A DNA stretch of 6,714 bases. Source: Candidatus Aenigmatarchaeota archaeon. Lineage in GTDB: Archaea > Aenigmatarchaeota > Aenigmatarchaeia > QMZP01 > JAFGSV01. The stretch spans positions 50,915-57,628 of the forward strand of contig CP070804.1 in assembly GCA_020343635.1 (NCBI GenBank), in the 5' to 3' direction. Of the stretch, positions 1 through 4,809 are shown piece after piece. How positions within the stretch are numbered: position 1 is the first letter of the stretch; the number at the start of each line of letters is the position of its first letter. The notes below the pieces were generated by a model. That model worked only from the letters and a program-made list of their open reading frames with translations, did not search any database and was not told where the DNA came from. Both the position numbers and the translations under genes were made by a program.

Positions 1-620
1 ATCCAGTAGCCAAAAACGGGGAAGCTGTTCGTGCAGAAACAGGAGTCGCAATCGGAAGCGGAAGAAAGTACGCATGTGACGTTTGGAAAAAATCAGAGCT
101 ACTGAAATCCGGGACCAGGCCAACGGTAAAAGACGCTACAAGTGTTCTTCTCGGTGCCCTGCAGGCGTCATCATACAAGGATAAATGCACGGGCGGACAG
201 GCGGACGTGCTGGTCTGCGAGAAAGGTCAGGGAATGAGGTTATACAGGCGCGTCATGCCTCTTGACGGCAGCTCGCGTTTATCGACGGGGGAAGTGGCCG
301 GTGAAATGCTCAGCGGCGCGTATGATTATTTTACGAGTGATGCTGATTTGATGAAGCTCACTAGGGGTGCCATGCAGTATCCAATAGTGGGACGCATAAG
401 AGAGCACGGCGCTTCTGAGACGGCCGCTGAAGTTATGCCTTTCACCCATCCAAGGCTGAAGCCGTATCTCGTGGAGACCATAATCGAGCAGGATGATGCA
501 GAAAGTGCTAAAAAAGCAGTGCGGCAGGGAAGGTTGCCTGAACGTTCGATAAGGGATCTGAAGGGTTTAATTTGTGAAAACGGCCACAGCGATGTTCTGG
601 AAGCCTGGGAAGATGTCTAG
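1..620 (+). CDS. Proteasome/HslV-like Ntn-hydrolase family protein with extra C-terminal region (5' end missing)
   Basis: The open frame runs in from the left edge (first whole codon at base 3) and stops at 618-620, giving 205 visible residues; a GTG at 207 is internal, because the frame is open upstream and coding there. Visible residues 14-24 read GVAIGSGRKYA, closely matching the IGSG-xx-YA turn of 20S proteasome and HslV subunits. A helix-like stretch with ALQASSYKDK follows, then TGGQADVLVCEKG (63-75), matching the usual GG-x-DV-x-V strand near the end of these subunits. Known subunits end soon after this strand, but here about 125 more residues follow, mostly charged and probably helical, with no domain I recognise. 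The catalytic N-terminal threonine region lies outside the window, so activity cannot be judged. It could be a proteasome beta-like subunit, an inactive paralogue, or another Ntn-hydrolase. The frame is certain; the family is inferred from short motifs. Confidence 0.65.
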   Translation, partial: PVAKNGEAVRAETGVAIGSGRKYACDVWKKSELLKSGTRPTVKDATSVLLGALQASSYKDKCTGGQADVLVCEKGQGMRLYRRVMPLDGSSRLSTGEVAGEMLSGAYDYFTSDADLMKLTRGAMQYPIVGRIREHGASETAAEVMPFTHPRLKPYLVETIIEQDDAESAKKAVRQGRLPERSIRDLKGLICENGHSDVLEAWEDV

Positions 621-631
621 AACGGCATTAT

Positions 632-639
632 CTTTTTAA
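632..639 (+). promoter_or_regulatory. TATA-like box before the 66-residue orphan
   Basis: CTTTTTAA lies 11 bases after the stop of the proteasome-like gene and about 32 bases before GTG 671. The same TTTTTAA core occurs before NAD kinase. Its T-run could also act as an archaeal terminator for the upstream gene. This is a motif and spacing argument only. Confidence 0.45.
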
Positions 640-670
640 CCTCGGAATAGAACTAATTAAGGCCTGTCCG

Positions 671-871
671 GTGGTGCCCGTGGTCAGCAAGCTCAAGATA
701 ATAAGCGTTTCCGGGGTGCATGAACTTGGGTTCGAGAGCTCTTCCGAATGCAGGGAAAGCCTTGAGGTGTGGAGGGACGCACTGAGGGTCCCTGAATCGA
801 GGGTCGTGAACACCCCCACAAGTGCATGGAGAGCCAACAACATAATAGGAGTAGTCAGGGTTGATGAATAG
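671..871 (+). CDS. Small hypothetical protein, 66 residues
   Basis: I do not recognise this family. The product is soluble-looking, with no membrane segment and one cysteine. A strand-like start (KLKIISVSGV) is followed by an acidic, probably helical middle (SSECRESLEVWRDALRV) and a strand-like end (NNIIGVVRVDE). The case for a real gene is codon use: AGG for arginine, ATA for isoleucine, and GAG/AAG, as in the NAD kinase and propeller genes. It also has a TATA-like box upstream and ends one base before the convergent zinc-ribbon gene, so the ORF fills the space neatly. The start is uncertain: GTG at 671, 674 or 680 are all possible. GTG 680 has GGTGG just upstream as a possible ribosome site, while 671 is nearer the usual distance from the TATA-like box. 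Confidence 0.6.
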   Translation: MVPVVSKLKIISVSGVHELGFESSSECRESLEVWRDALRVPESRVVNTPTSAWRANNIIGVVRVDE

Positions 872-872
872 C

Positions 873-1058
873 CTATATTAGGAAATCCGTAAGACTCGTT
901 CTCCTTTCCTTAGGCTGAAAGCTATCTTCCGTGTTAGGAGCAGGTGCGAGTTCTATTTCCTTCCGTATGTCGCTGCATACGTGTCCGCTCCAGGGCTTGT
1001 CATCCCAGCTGAAGCCCTCGATTCTCACCCCGCATTTAGTACAAGTCCAGTCAGGCAT
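873..1058 (-). CDS. Zinc-ribbon-like miniprotein, 61 residues
   Basis: The first half carries probable zinc ligands: C6-x2-C9, then H26-x-C28, in a tryptophan-rich context (W4, W18, W23). This suggests a small treble-clef or ribbon knuckle with CCHC ligands. The second half is polar and probably disordered (ELAPAPNTEDSFQPKERR). There is no signal or membrane segment, so it is likely cytoplasmic, binding nucleic acid or protein; the exact role is unknown. The ATG at 1058 has AGGT four bases upstream. It lies 45 bases downstream of the lipoprotein gene in the same direction, so the two may be co-transcribed, although a TATA-like sequence in the gap could give it its own promoter. Its stop codon faces the + strand orphan with a 1-base gap. 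Confidence 0.7.
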   Translation of the reverse strand: MPDWTCTKCGVRIEGFSWDDKPWSGHVCSDIRKEIELAPAPNTEDSFQPKERRTSLTDFLI

Positions 1059-1062
1059 TTTT

Positions 1063-1098
1063 ACCTGTATTATATATTGCTCATGGTTCTTAAAATAA
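1063..1098 (-). promoter_or_regulatory. Possible promoter and ribosome site of the zinc-ribbon gene
   Basis: On the - strand, TTATTTTAA (1098-1090) lies 32 bases before ATG 1058, in the range seen for other TATA-like boxes here. AGGT (1066-1063) lies 4 bases before the ATG as a weak Shine-Dalgarno site. The lipoprotein gene ends with two tandem in-frame TAG codons immediately upstream. Confidence 0.4.
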
Positions 1099-1103
1099 GC
1101 CTA

Positions 1104-2090
1104 CTATCCCAGCCCCGTGTCCCAGGAGAAGTCCTGGCGCTTGCTTACGTATTTCCCGTCCTTCGTAGCGAATGTGACGTACAGCCTGGCGTCGTTCCTG
1201 ACGGCAGGGGTCTGCAAGTCTCCGGCAAGTATGGTCAGGAAGATTCCCTGGTCCACCAGCCCGAATTCGATCGTGTCCACCCTGAAGTCGCTCTCTTCGA
1301 CCTCCATCATTTCTGAGTAGAGTGTTATCAGCTCTATGTCCTCGCCAACGTCCTCTTCGCCCTCCTGTATAAGGCTTACGGTCAGGTTGCCTTCCGCGGT
1401 GGTGGATCTTCCCTTCCTGTCAAGAAGAACTATGACCACGTAGGTGTTCACCTGCGTGTCTCCCCGGACCTGCACGAACATCGCTGCGGGTGCCGTCACG
1501 AACGCCTCGAATTCCATGCATTCGTCTCTCATATCATCATTCTCGATACTCTCGCACGCATCAGAGGCGAATATGTACTCCTGGGCCTTTGATTCGGCGT
1601 ACTGGAAGTCGCATGCATCCCTTGAGGGCACTTTTTCAAGCCCCTCGCATACACTCGGGTCATCGGTGGCGGCAGCGACCGAGGCGTAGCACCTGCTTTT
1701 GTATTCCGGGGTGGTTATCCCGTCGCATTCGAGCTCGTTCCTGCTAATAACAGCGGGCCCTATGTACTCCTTCTCGTAGCAGGATTCCATCTCTTTAGGT
1801 TCTGTGAGGACAGAGCAGTTGTCTGTCTTCTCCATGCAGATGCCGTCCTGGCAGAAACCGTTCTCACCGCATTCTACGCCCCACCTGGGGACGTTCCTGC
1901 ACTCAAAGTCCGATTTTTCGTCGCACAGGTCGGCCGTGCACTCGTTCCCGTCATCGCATGATTCCGGGCATTCCTTCGCAACAGCGTCGCCTGTGCCGGG
2001 ATCAACGTCCACGACCTGCCCGGTCTGGGTACACCCGGAAATAAGAAGAACGAACAGTATCCCTAACACGAAAACCAGTACATTGCTCAT
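1104..2090 (-). CDS. Cysteine-rich archaeal lipoprotein with C-x11-C repeats, 328 residues
   Basis: The N-terminus is a hydrophobic segment (residues 4-18) ending in a lipobox LISGC with C20, so the mature protein is probably lipid-anchored to the outer face of the membrane. The n-region has no Lys or Arg, which is unusual. The ATG at 2090 is fixed by an in-frame TAA nine bases upstream. Residues 41-85 hold eight cysteines, including CPESCDDGNECTADLC, a disulfide-rich motif of the C-DGN-x-CT-x-D-x-C type seen in extracellular cysteine-rich repeats. Residues 92-191 hold eight more in four exact C-x11-C units. Residues 200-328 lack cysteine and alternate strand-like segments, suggesting a beta-sandwich domain, with one sequon (NLT, 235). 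Sixteen cysteines after the lipobox, an even number, suit an oxidised extracellular protein. Function is unknown; adhesion, binding or envelope structure are guesses. It has a TATA-like promoter and diverges from the 195-residue orphan. Confidence 0.8.
   Translation of the reverse strand: MSNVLVFVLGILFVLLISGCTQTGQVVDVDPGTGDAVAKECPESCDDGNECTADLCDEKSDFECRNVPRWGVECGENGFCQDGICMEKTDNCSVLTEPKEMESCYEKEYIGPAVISRNELECDGITTPEYKSRCYASVAAATDDPSVCEGLEKVPSRDACDFQYAESKAQEYIFASDACESIENDDMRDECMEFEAFVTAPAAMFVQVRGDTQVNTYVVIVLLDRKGRSTTAEGNLTVSLIQEGEEDVGEDIELITLYSEMMEVEESDFRVDTIEFGLVDQGIFLTILAGDLQTPAVRNDARLYVTFATKDGKYVSKRQDFSWDTGLG
1506..1820 (-). repeat. Four C-x11-C protein repeats within the lipoprotein
   Basis: Cysteine pairs 92/104, 122/134, 148/160 and 179/191 each have exactly eleven residues between them. 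The unit reads roughly C-x-x-(hydrophobic)-...-(R/K)-(D/S)-x-C-(Y/aromatic)-...-A: CYEKEYIGPA, CYASVAA, CDFQYAESKA and CMEFEAFVTA follow the second cysteines. Unit starts are 30, 26 and 31 residues apart. Each unit is probably a helical hairpin closed by one disulfide. The repeat is at protein level; the DNA is not obviously repeated. Confidence 0.75.
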
Positions 2091-2112
2091 GGTTAATTAT
2101 TTGATAGGAAAG

Positions 2113-2127
2113 ATTTTTAAATATATT
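2113..2127 (-). promoter_or_regulatory. TATA-like box of the lipoprotein gene
   Basis: On the - strand ATATTTAAAAAT lies about 25-35 bases before ATG 2090, and no Shine-Dalgarno site precedes the start, so a leaderless or very short-leader transcript is likely. The block is A/T-only over about 14 bases and could also be read as a TATA-like box on the + strand. Confidence 0.6.
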
Positions 2128-2170
2128 AATTTCATACAGGTCCAAACTCGGGGTGAAAAGTGAACATTAA

Positions 2171-2180
2171 CTTTTTAAAT
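2171..2180 (+). promoter_or_regulatory. TATA-like box of the 195-residue orphan
   Basis: CTTTTTAAAT lies about 27-30 bases before the clustered starts GTG 2206 and ATG 2209. AGGT at 2201-2204 may act as a weak ribosome site for ATG 2209 or ATG 2215. With the lipoprotein promoter it forms a divergent promoter region of about 118 bases. Confidence 0.6.
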
Positions 2181-2208
2181 ACCAAATAGTAACAAAAATT
2201 AGGTAGTG

Positions 2209-2793
2209 ATGTATATGCCTCCATATATAGTCAATCTTGAAGCACTCGCTCCAGCGTTAAAGAACTGTCCCGTCATAGGATCTGAAAGGTTTTATAGCTA
2301 TGTCGGTAGGCATCACCTACGTGATAGGATATACAATATTCTGGAAGGCGCGGGGGAAGTCACTGTCGATGCTGATACACGAAAACACGCATTGTTAGAA
2401 GCTTTGAAGGGCCCATTAGATACTGCACGAAGACAGAGAAAACTGACGGATAAACAGCACGGGGTTTCACTCACTCTGGCAAAGAATACATCCGGCGGCT
2501 TTTTAATGGACACTGATGTCGTAAAACTTGACCGGGATGCAGCTATTGGTCAACTTTCCGGATTTTATGCCGAAAGGGATACCGGTCTCAGCTTGGAAGC
2601 TTTGAGACGTACACATCGCCTTAACCCAGAAACCAGCCCCACATATGCGCGTCTCGTTGATGAGGGCTGCCTTGTGCCGGCGGGTATCGACGTAGCGGCA
2701 ATACTGGAGGAACGTTTCGGAGCGATGGAAGACCGTCAGCTTGAGGCCATCTACGGCAATGTCGAGAAAAGAGATCCTGATATGCTTCGTTAG
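2209..2793 (+). CDS. Hypothetical protein, 194 residues, atypical codon use
   Basis: I do not recognise this family. The product is soluble-looking, with no signal peptide, membrane segment or cysteine cluster (two cysteines). A basic stretch near residues 70-85 (TARRQRKLTDKQHG) precedes a glycine-containing strand-like part (SLTLAKNTSGGFLMDTDVV). The C-terminal half looks mainly helical (GLSLEALRRTHRLN; AAILEERFGAMEDRQLEAIYG). It has no obvious catalytic motif. ATG 2209 was chosen over GTG 2206 (same frame, three bases earlier) because AGGT lies four bases upstream; ATG 2215 is also possible. Arginine is mostly CGN (CGT, CGC, CGG, CGA), whereas NAD kinase and the propeller gene use almost only AGG, which may point to transfer or weak expression. 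It is probably transcribed alone: the pilin promoter starts right after its stop. Confidence 0.7.
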   Translation: MYMPPYIVNLEALAPALKNCPVIGSERFYSYVGRHHLRDRIYNILEGAGEVTVDADTRKHALLEALKGPLDTARRQRKLTDKQHGVSLTLAKNTSGGFLMDTDVVKLDRDAAIGQLSGFYAERDTGLSLEALRRTHRLNPETSPTYARLVDEGCLVPAGIDVAAILEERFGAMEDRQLEAIYGNVEKRDPDMLR

Positions 2794-2797
2794 GGTC

Positions 2798-2807
2798 GTT
2801 TATATTA
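2798..2807 (+). promoter_or_regulatory. TATA-like box of the pilin pair
   Basis: GTTTATATTA ends 23 bases before ATG 2830, directly after the previous gene's stop codon (TAG 2791-2793). No Shine-Dalgarno site precedes the ATG, so a leaderless transcript covering both pilin genes is likely. Confidence 0.65.
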
Positions 2808-2829
2808 TGGGTTTGATATATTATTTAAC

Positions 2830-3246
2830 ATGAAAGCCCAGGCTGCCTTCGAGTACATGCTTGTAGTCATACTCGTTCTTGCCTTCCTTGTCCCGCTGTG
2901 GACATACATGCTCTCGGTGAACAAAGAGGCATCAGACGAGCTCTCCCTTTCATACGCCAAGAACGCCGTGGAAAGCATAACATCCGCCGCGGACCTCGTT
3001 TACAGCCAGGGCCCCCCCGCAAAGGTCAGGATAACGGTCTTCATACCGGATGGGGTGGAGGAGGTGAATATAACGAACAGGACGGTGAACTTCAGGGTCG
3101 CTTTCAGCGCGGGCGTCACCGGCATATTTGCTCTCTCAAGGGCCAGGCTTAACGGCACCATACCGACCAAAAGAGGCACGTACTGGCTGGAGATAGAGGC
3201 GATCGATCATGTGGACTATGATATCAACATCCAGCAGGCCTCTTAA
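2830..3246 (+). CDS. Class III signal peptide (archaeal type IV pilin-like) protein 1, 138 residues
   Basis: The N-terminus MKAQAAFEYMLV is a class III signal sequence: a very short basic leader, then Q4 with glutamate at mature position 5 (E8), then a hydrophobic helix (10-27). In archaea such precursors are cut before the Gln by an EppA/PibD-type prepilin peptidase and assembled into pili or kept as minor pilins. The rest is a strand-rich domain (KVRITVFIPDGVEEVNITN; GTYWLEIEAI). Three N-glycosylation sequons are visible: N80-I-T, N83-R-T and N108-G-T. A run of seven C at 3012-3018 encodes G-P-P. The 3' end overlaps the next pilin gene by 38 bases. No peptidase or assembly ATPase lies in the window, so whether this is a major or minor pilin cannot be said. 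Confidence 0.88.
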   Translation: MKAQAAFEYMLVVILVLAFLVPLWTYMLSVNKEASDELSLSYAKNAVESITSAADLVYSQGPPAKVRITVFIPDGVEEVNITNRTVNFRVAFSAGVTGIFALSRARLNGTIPTKRGTYWLEIEAIDHVDYDINIQQAS

Positions 3247-3625
3247 GGCTCAGGGGGCCTTCGAGTTCATATTCATATTCGGTTTATTCCTCGTTGCAGT
3301 ATCCTTTGCCGCATTTGTATCCATGGCGAAGACGGCTGAGATAAACGCGTATGAAAGGCAGCTGGAGGTGGAGGATCTTCTGATAACAGTTACTGAGAAG
3401 ATAAACACGGTCTGGATAGAAGGTAGGGGCTTCAGCACCAACCTGACCCTGCCGGAAAAGCTCACAGGAACAGTCTATGAGATAAACGTCACCTCGAACT
3501 TCGTCATTCTGAAAGTCAGGGACGAGTGGTACACCAGGGCCCTGATAACAAAGAACGTGAGCGGCACCTTGCAGATTGGGAACAACAATCTCAGGCACAA
3601 CGGCAGCGTGGTGGTGATTTCGTGA
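3209..3625 (+). CDS. Class III signal peptide (archaeal type IV pilin-like) protein 2, 138 residues
   Basis: The class III motif KAQGAFEF lies at residues 13-20 (Q15, E19), followed by a hydrophobic helix (20-38) and a probable coiled segment (KTAEINAYERQLEVEDLLITVTEK). A strand-rich C-terminal domain follows, patterned like that of pilin 1 (TNLTLPEKL..., EINVTSNFVILKV, NGSVVVIS). Four sequons are visible: N78-L-T, N93-V-T, N116-V-S and N131-G-S. The ATG at 3209 is preferred because GAGG (3196-3199) sits nine bases upstream; ATG 3218 would give a leader three residues shorter. The whole leader is encoded inside pilin 1's 3' end, and the pilin 1 stop overlaps the Lys codon of KAQ, so the two are translated from one message and probably act together. 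The product is likely a paralogue of pilin 1. Confidence 0.85.
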   Translation: MWTMISTSSRPLKAQGAFEFIFIFGLFLVAVSFAAFVSMAKTAEINAYERQLEVEDLLITVTEKINTVWIEGRGFSTNLTLPEKLTGTVYEINVTSNFVILKVRDEWYTRALITKNVSGTLQIGNNNLRHNGSVVVIS

Positions 3626-3644
3626 AGCCAAAAACAATGAACTG

Positions 3645-3653
3645 ATTTTTTAA
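3645..3653 (+). promoter_or_regulatory. TATA-like box of NAD kinase, possible pilin terminator
   Basis: ATTTTTTAA ends 24 bases before ATG 3677, and no ribosome site is seen, so leaderless transcription is likely. The six T residues, 20 bases after the pilin 2 stop, could also serve as a T-run terminator for the pilin message. Confidence 0.6.
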
Positions 3654-3676
3654 GCCGACCCGGCAAAGTTATTCTT

Positions 3677-4432
3677 ATGAAATTCATAGTCAAGCACAAG
3701 GAGGAAAGCGGATACGAAATCAGGGAGAAGATCGTGAACTTCCTGGAGAAGAAGGGGGCCGAGTGGACCAGCGATACTGCTGCGGGTGCAGACTTCGCCA
3801 TTATAATAGGCGGGGACGGGACGCTGTTCAGGTTCAATGCAGAGATCAAATGTCCTGTTCTGGGCGTGAATCCGGGCCAGAGCATAGGCCATTACATGAG
3901 GGCATGCAGGGACGATTACGAGAAGAAGCTGCTCAAACTTATAAAAGGAAAAAAAGGTAAAGATTATTATGTTTACGATCTCCTGAGGCTGGAGACTCGC
4001 GTAAACGGAAAGAAGATGAGGGCCACGGCGCTGAACGACGTGCTGGTGAGCCCCATATACGTCAGGAGGGCACTGAAGGCCGTCCTGAAAGCGGGCGGGA
4101 AGCTCAGCGAGGAGACGAACTCCGGGATAATAATATACACCCCCACGGGCTCTACGGCATTCGCGCATTCGGCCGGTGCCAGGAAGATAGACTACAGGAA
4201 GAGAGTCATGGGAGTGACCGCCCTGGCCCCCTACAGGGGCGCGCTCAAGGAGGGGGAGATCATAGTTAACAGGGGGTCCGTCAGGATAGAGTACCTCAGC
4301 GGAGAGGGAGAGGTGTGCATAGACGGGAACGAGCTCAACCTGCATAGACTGAAAAAGGGCGACATAGTCGAGGTATCCAAGTACGGATGCCATCTGCAGC
4401 TCGTGGGCTTCAGGAAGAGCTTCGGAGAGTGA
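3677..4432 (+). CDS. nadK: NAD kinase
   Basis: The gene encodes an ATP- or polyphosphate-dependent NAD(+) kinase, which phosphorylates NAD(+) to NADP(+) in the cytoplasm and supplies NADPH for biosynthesis. Family motifs appear in order: GGDGT at 45-49 with catalytic D47, GVNPG at 63-67 (the usual GVN-x-G), N120-D121 in TALNDV (the NE/ND motif that contacts the NAD ribose), TPTGSTA at 155-161, and D216-G217 in the C-terminal beta domain. At 251 residues it is of usual archaeal length. The loop after GVNPG reads QSIGHYM rather than the common LGFL, a modest divergence. The ATG at 3677 follows the TATA-like box by 24 bases. The stop codon abuts ATG 4433 of the membrane protein gene, so the two are translationally linked. 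Confidence 0.93.
   Translation: MKFIVKHKEESGYEIREKIVNFLEKKGAEWTSDTAAGADFAIIIGGDGTLFRFNAEIKCPVLGVNPGQSIGHYMRACRDDYEKKLLKLIKGKKGKDYYVYDLLRLETRVNGKKMRATALNDVLVSPIYVRRALKAVLKAGGKLSEETNSGIIIYTPTGSTAFAHSAGARKIDYRKRVMGVTALAPYRGALKEGEIIVNRGSVRIEYLSGEGEVCIDGNELNLHRLKKGDIVEVSKYGCHLQLVGFRKSFGE
4424..4427 (+). promoter_or_regulatory. Shine-Dalgarno site for the membrane protein gene
   Basis: GGAG lies inside the last codons of nadK, five bases before ATG 4433, and favours that start over ATG 4439 six bases later. It is one of the few good ribosome sites in the window and belongs to a downstream gene of an operon, unlike the apparently leaderless first genes. Confidence 0.6.
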
Positions 4433-4774
4433 ATGATTATGAAGTATCTGACCAGCACAAGTGTCGAGAAGCGGTTGGAAGTCCGGAAGATTGTATACTG
4501 CTGGCTGTTCAACATAATCGTGGCCGTGGGGGTCTTCAGCACATCGATGTACGTGTTCGGCAGCCTTCTTCTTGCACTGCTGCACACCTTCATTGGCTGG
4601 GCCCTTACGCTTACGATGAGCATAATCTACTGGCTCATGTGGATACAGAACAAGATAAAGGGAGGAAGGGACATAAAGATCGTGGCTTCTTCGGCGGTTA
4701 TCATAATGTTCCTGATAGCCCTCATGTTCGTGTTCAGGACCGTTTCTTTCGTGATGCACGCAATCTCCTTATGA
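4433..4774 (+). CDS. Small integral membrane protein with three predicted helices, 113 residues
   Basis: A basic, soluble-looking N-terminus (SVEKRLEVRK) is followed by hydrophobic segments at about 20-43, 45-70 and 84-106, separated by a short basic loop (NKIKGGRD, 73-80). By the positive-inside rule, the N-terminus and that loop are likely cytoplasmic. No catalytic or ligand motif is visible and I do not recognise the family. The ATG directly follows the nadK stop codon (no intervening base), so it is co-transcribed and probably coupled to NAD kinase translation. This linkage may only mean shared expression, not a shared pathway. The stop overlaps the start of the promoter of the next gene. 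Confidence 0.8.
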   Translation: MIMKYLTSTSVEKRLEVRKIVYCWLFNIIVAVGVFSTSMYVFGSLLLALLHTFIGWALTLTMSIIYWLMWIQNKIKGGRDIKIVASSAVIIMFLIALMFVFRTVSFVMHAISL

Positions 4775-4784
4775 AATAATATAA
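4774..4784 (+). promoter_or_regulatory. TATA-like box of the beta-propeller gene
   Basis: AAATAATATAA, directly after the membrane protein stop codon, ends 26 bases before ATG 4810, with no ribosome site between. This fits the leaderless spacing seen at nadK and at pilin 1. Confidence 0.6.
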
Positions 4785-4809
4785 GCGGCATTAACGAAAC
4801 ATATAACAT

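Noticed and set aside
628..843. 71-residue - strand frame opposite the 66-residue orphan
   Set aside because: The product is Ser/Leu/Thr-rich low-complexity sequence, whereas the + strand frame has native codon use and an upstream TATA-like box.
1069..1078. ATTATATATT as the TATA box of the zinc-ribbon gene
   Set aside because: It ends only about 10 bases before the ATG, too close for an archaeal TATA box; the TTATTTTAA further upstream fits better.
1122..1137. Perfect 6-bp hairpin CCAGGA/TCCTGG with a 4-base loop near the 3' end of the lipoprotein gene
   Set aside because: It lies inside coding sequence, has no T-run after it on the - strand, and is short enough to occur by chance.
981..1316. 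111-residue + strand frame across the zinc-ribbon and lipoprotein genes
   Set aside because: It is antisense to two better supported genes and crosses their boundary, with no motif of its own.
2830..3625. Pilin 1 and pilin 2 as one gene split by a frameshift
   Set aside because: Each part has its own complete class III signal motif, hydrophobic helix and C-terminal domain, so they are two overlapping genes.
3650..4759. 369-residue open frame on the - strand opposite nadK and the membrane protein gene
   Set aside because: The + strand here encodes NAD kinase with all family motifs. The antisense product is His/Tyr/Pro-rich with no recognisable domain and is explained by the codon bias of the sense strand.
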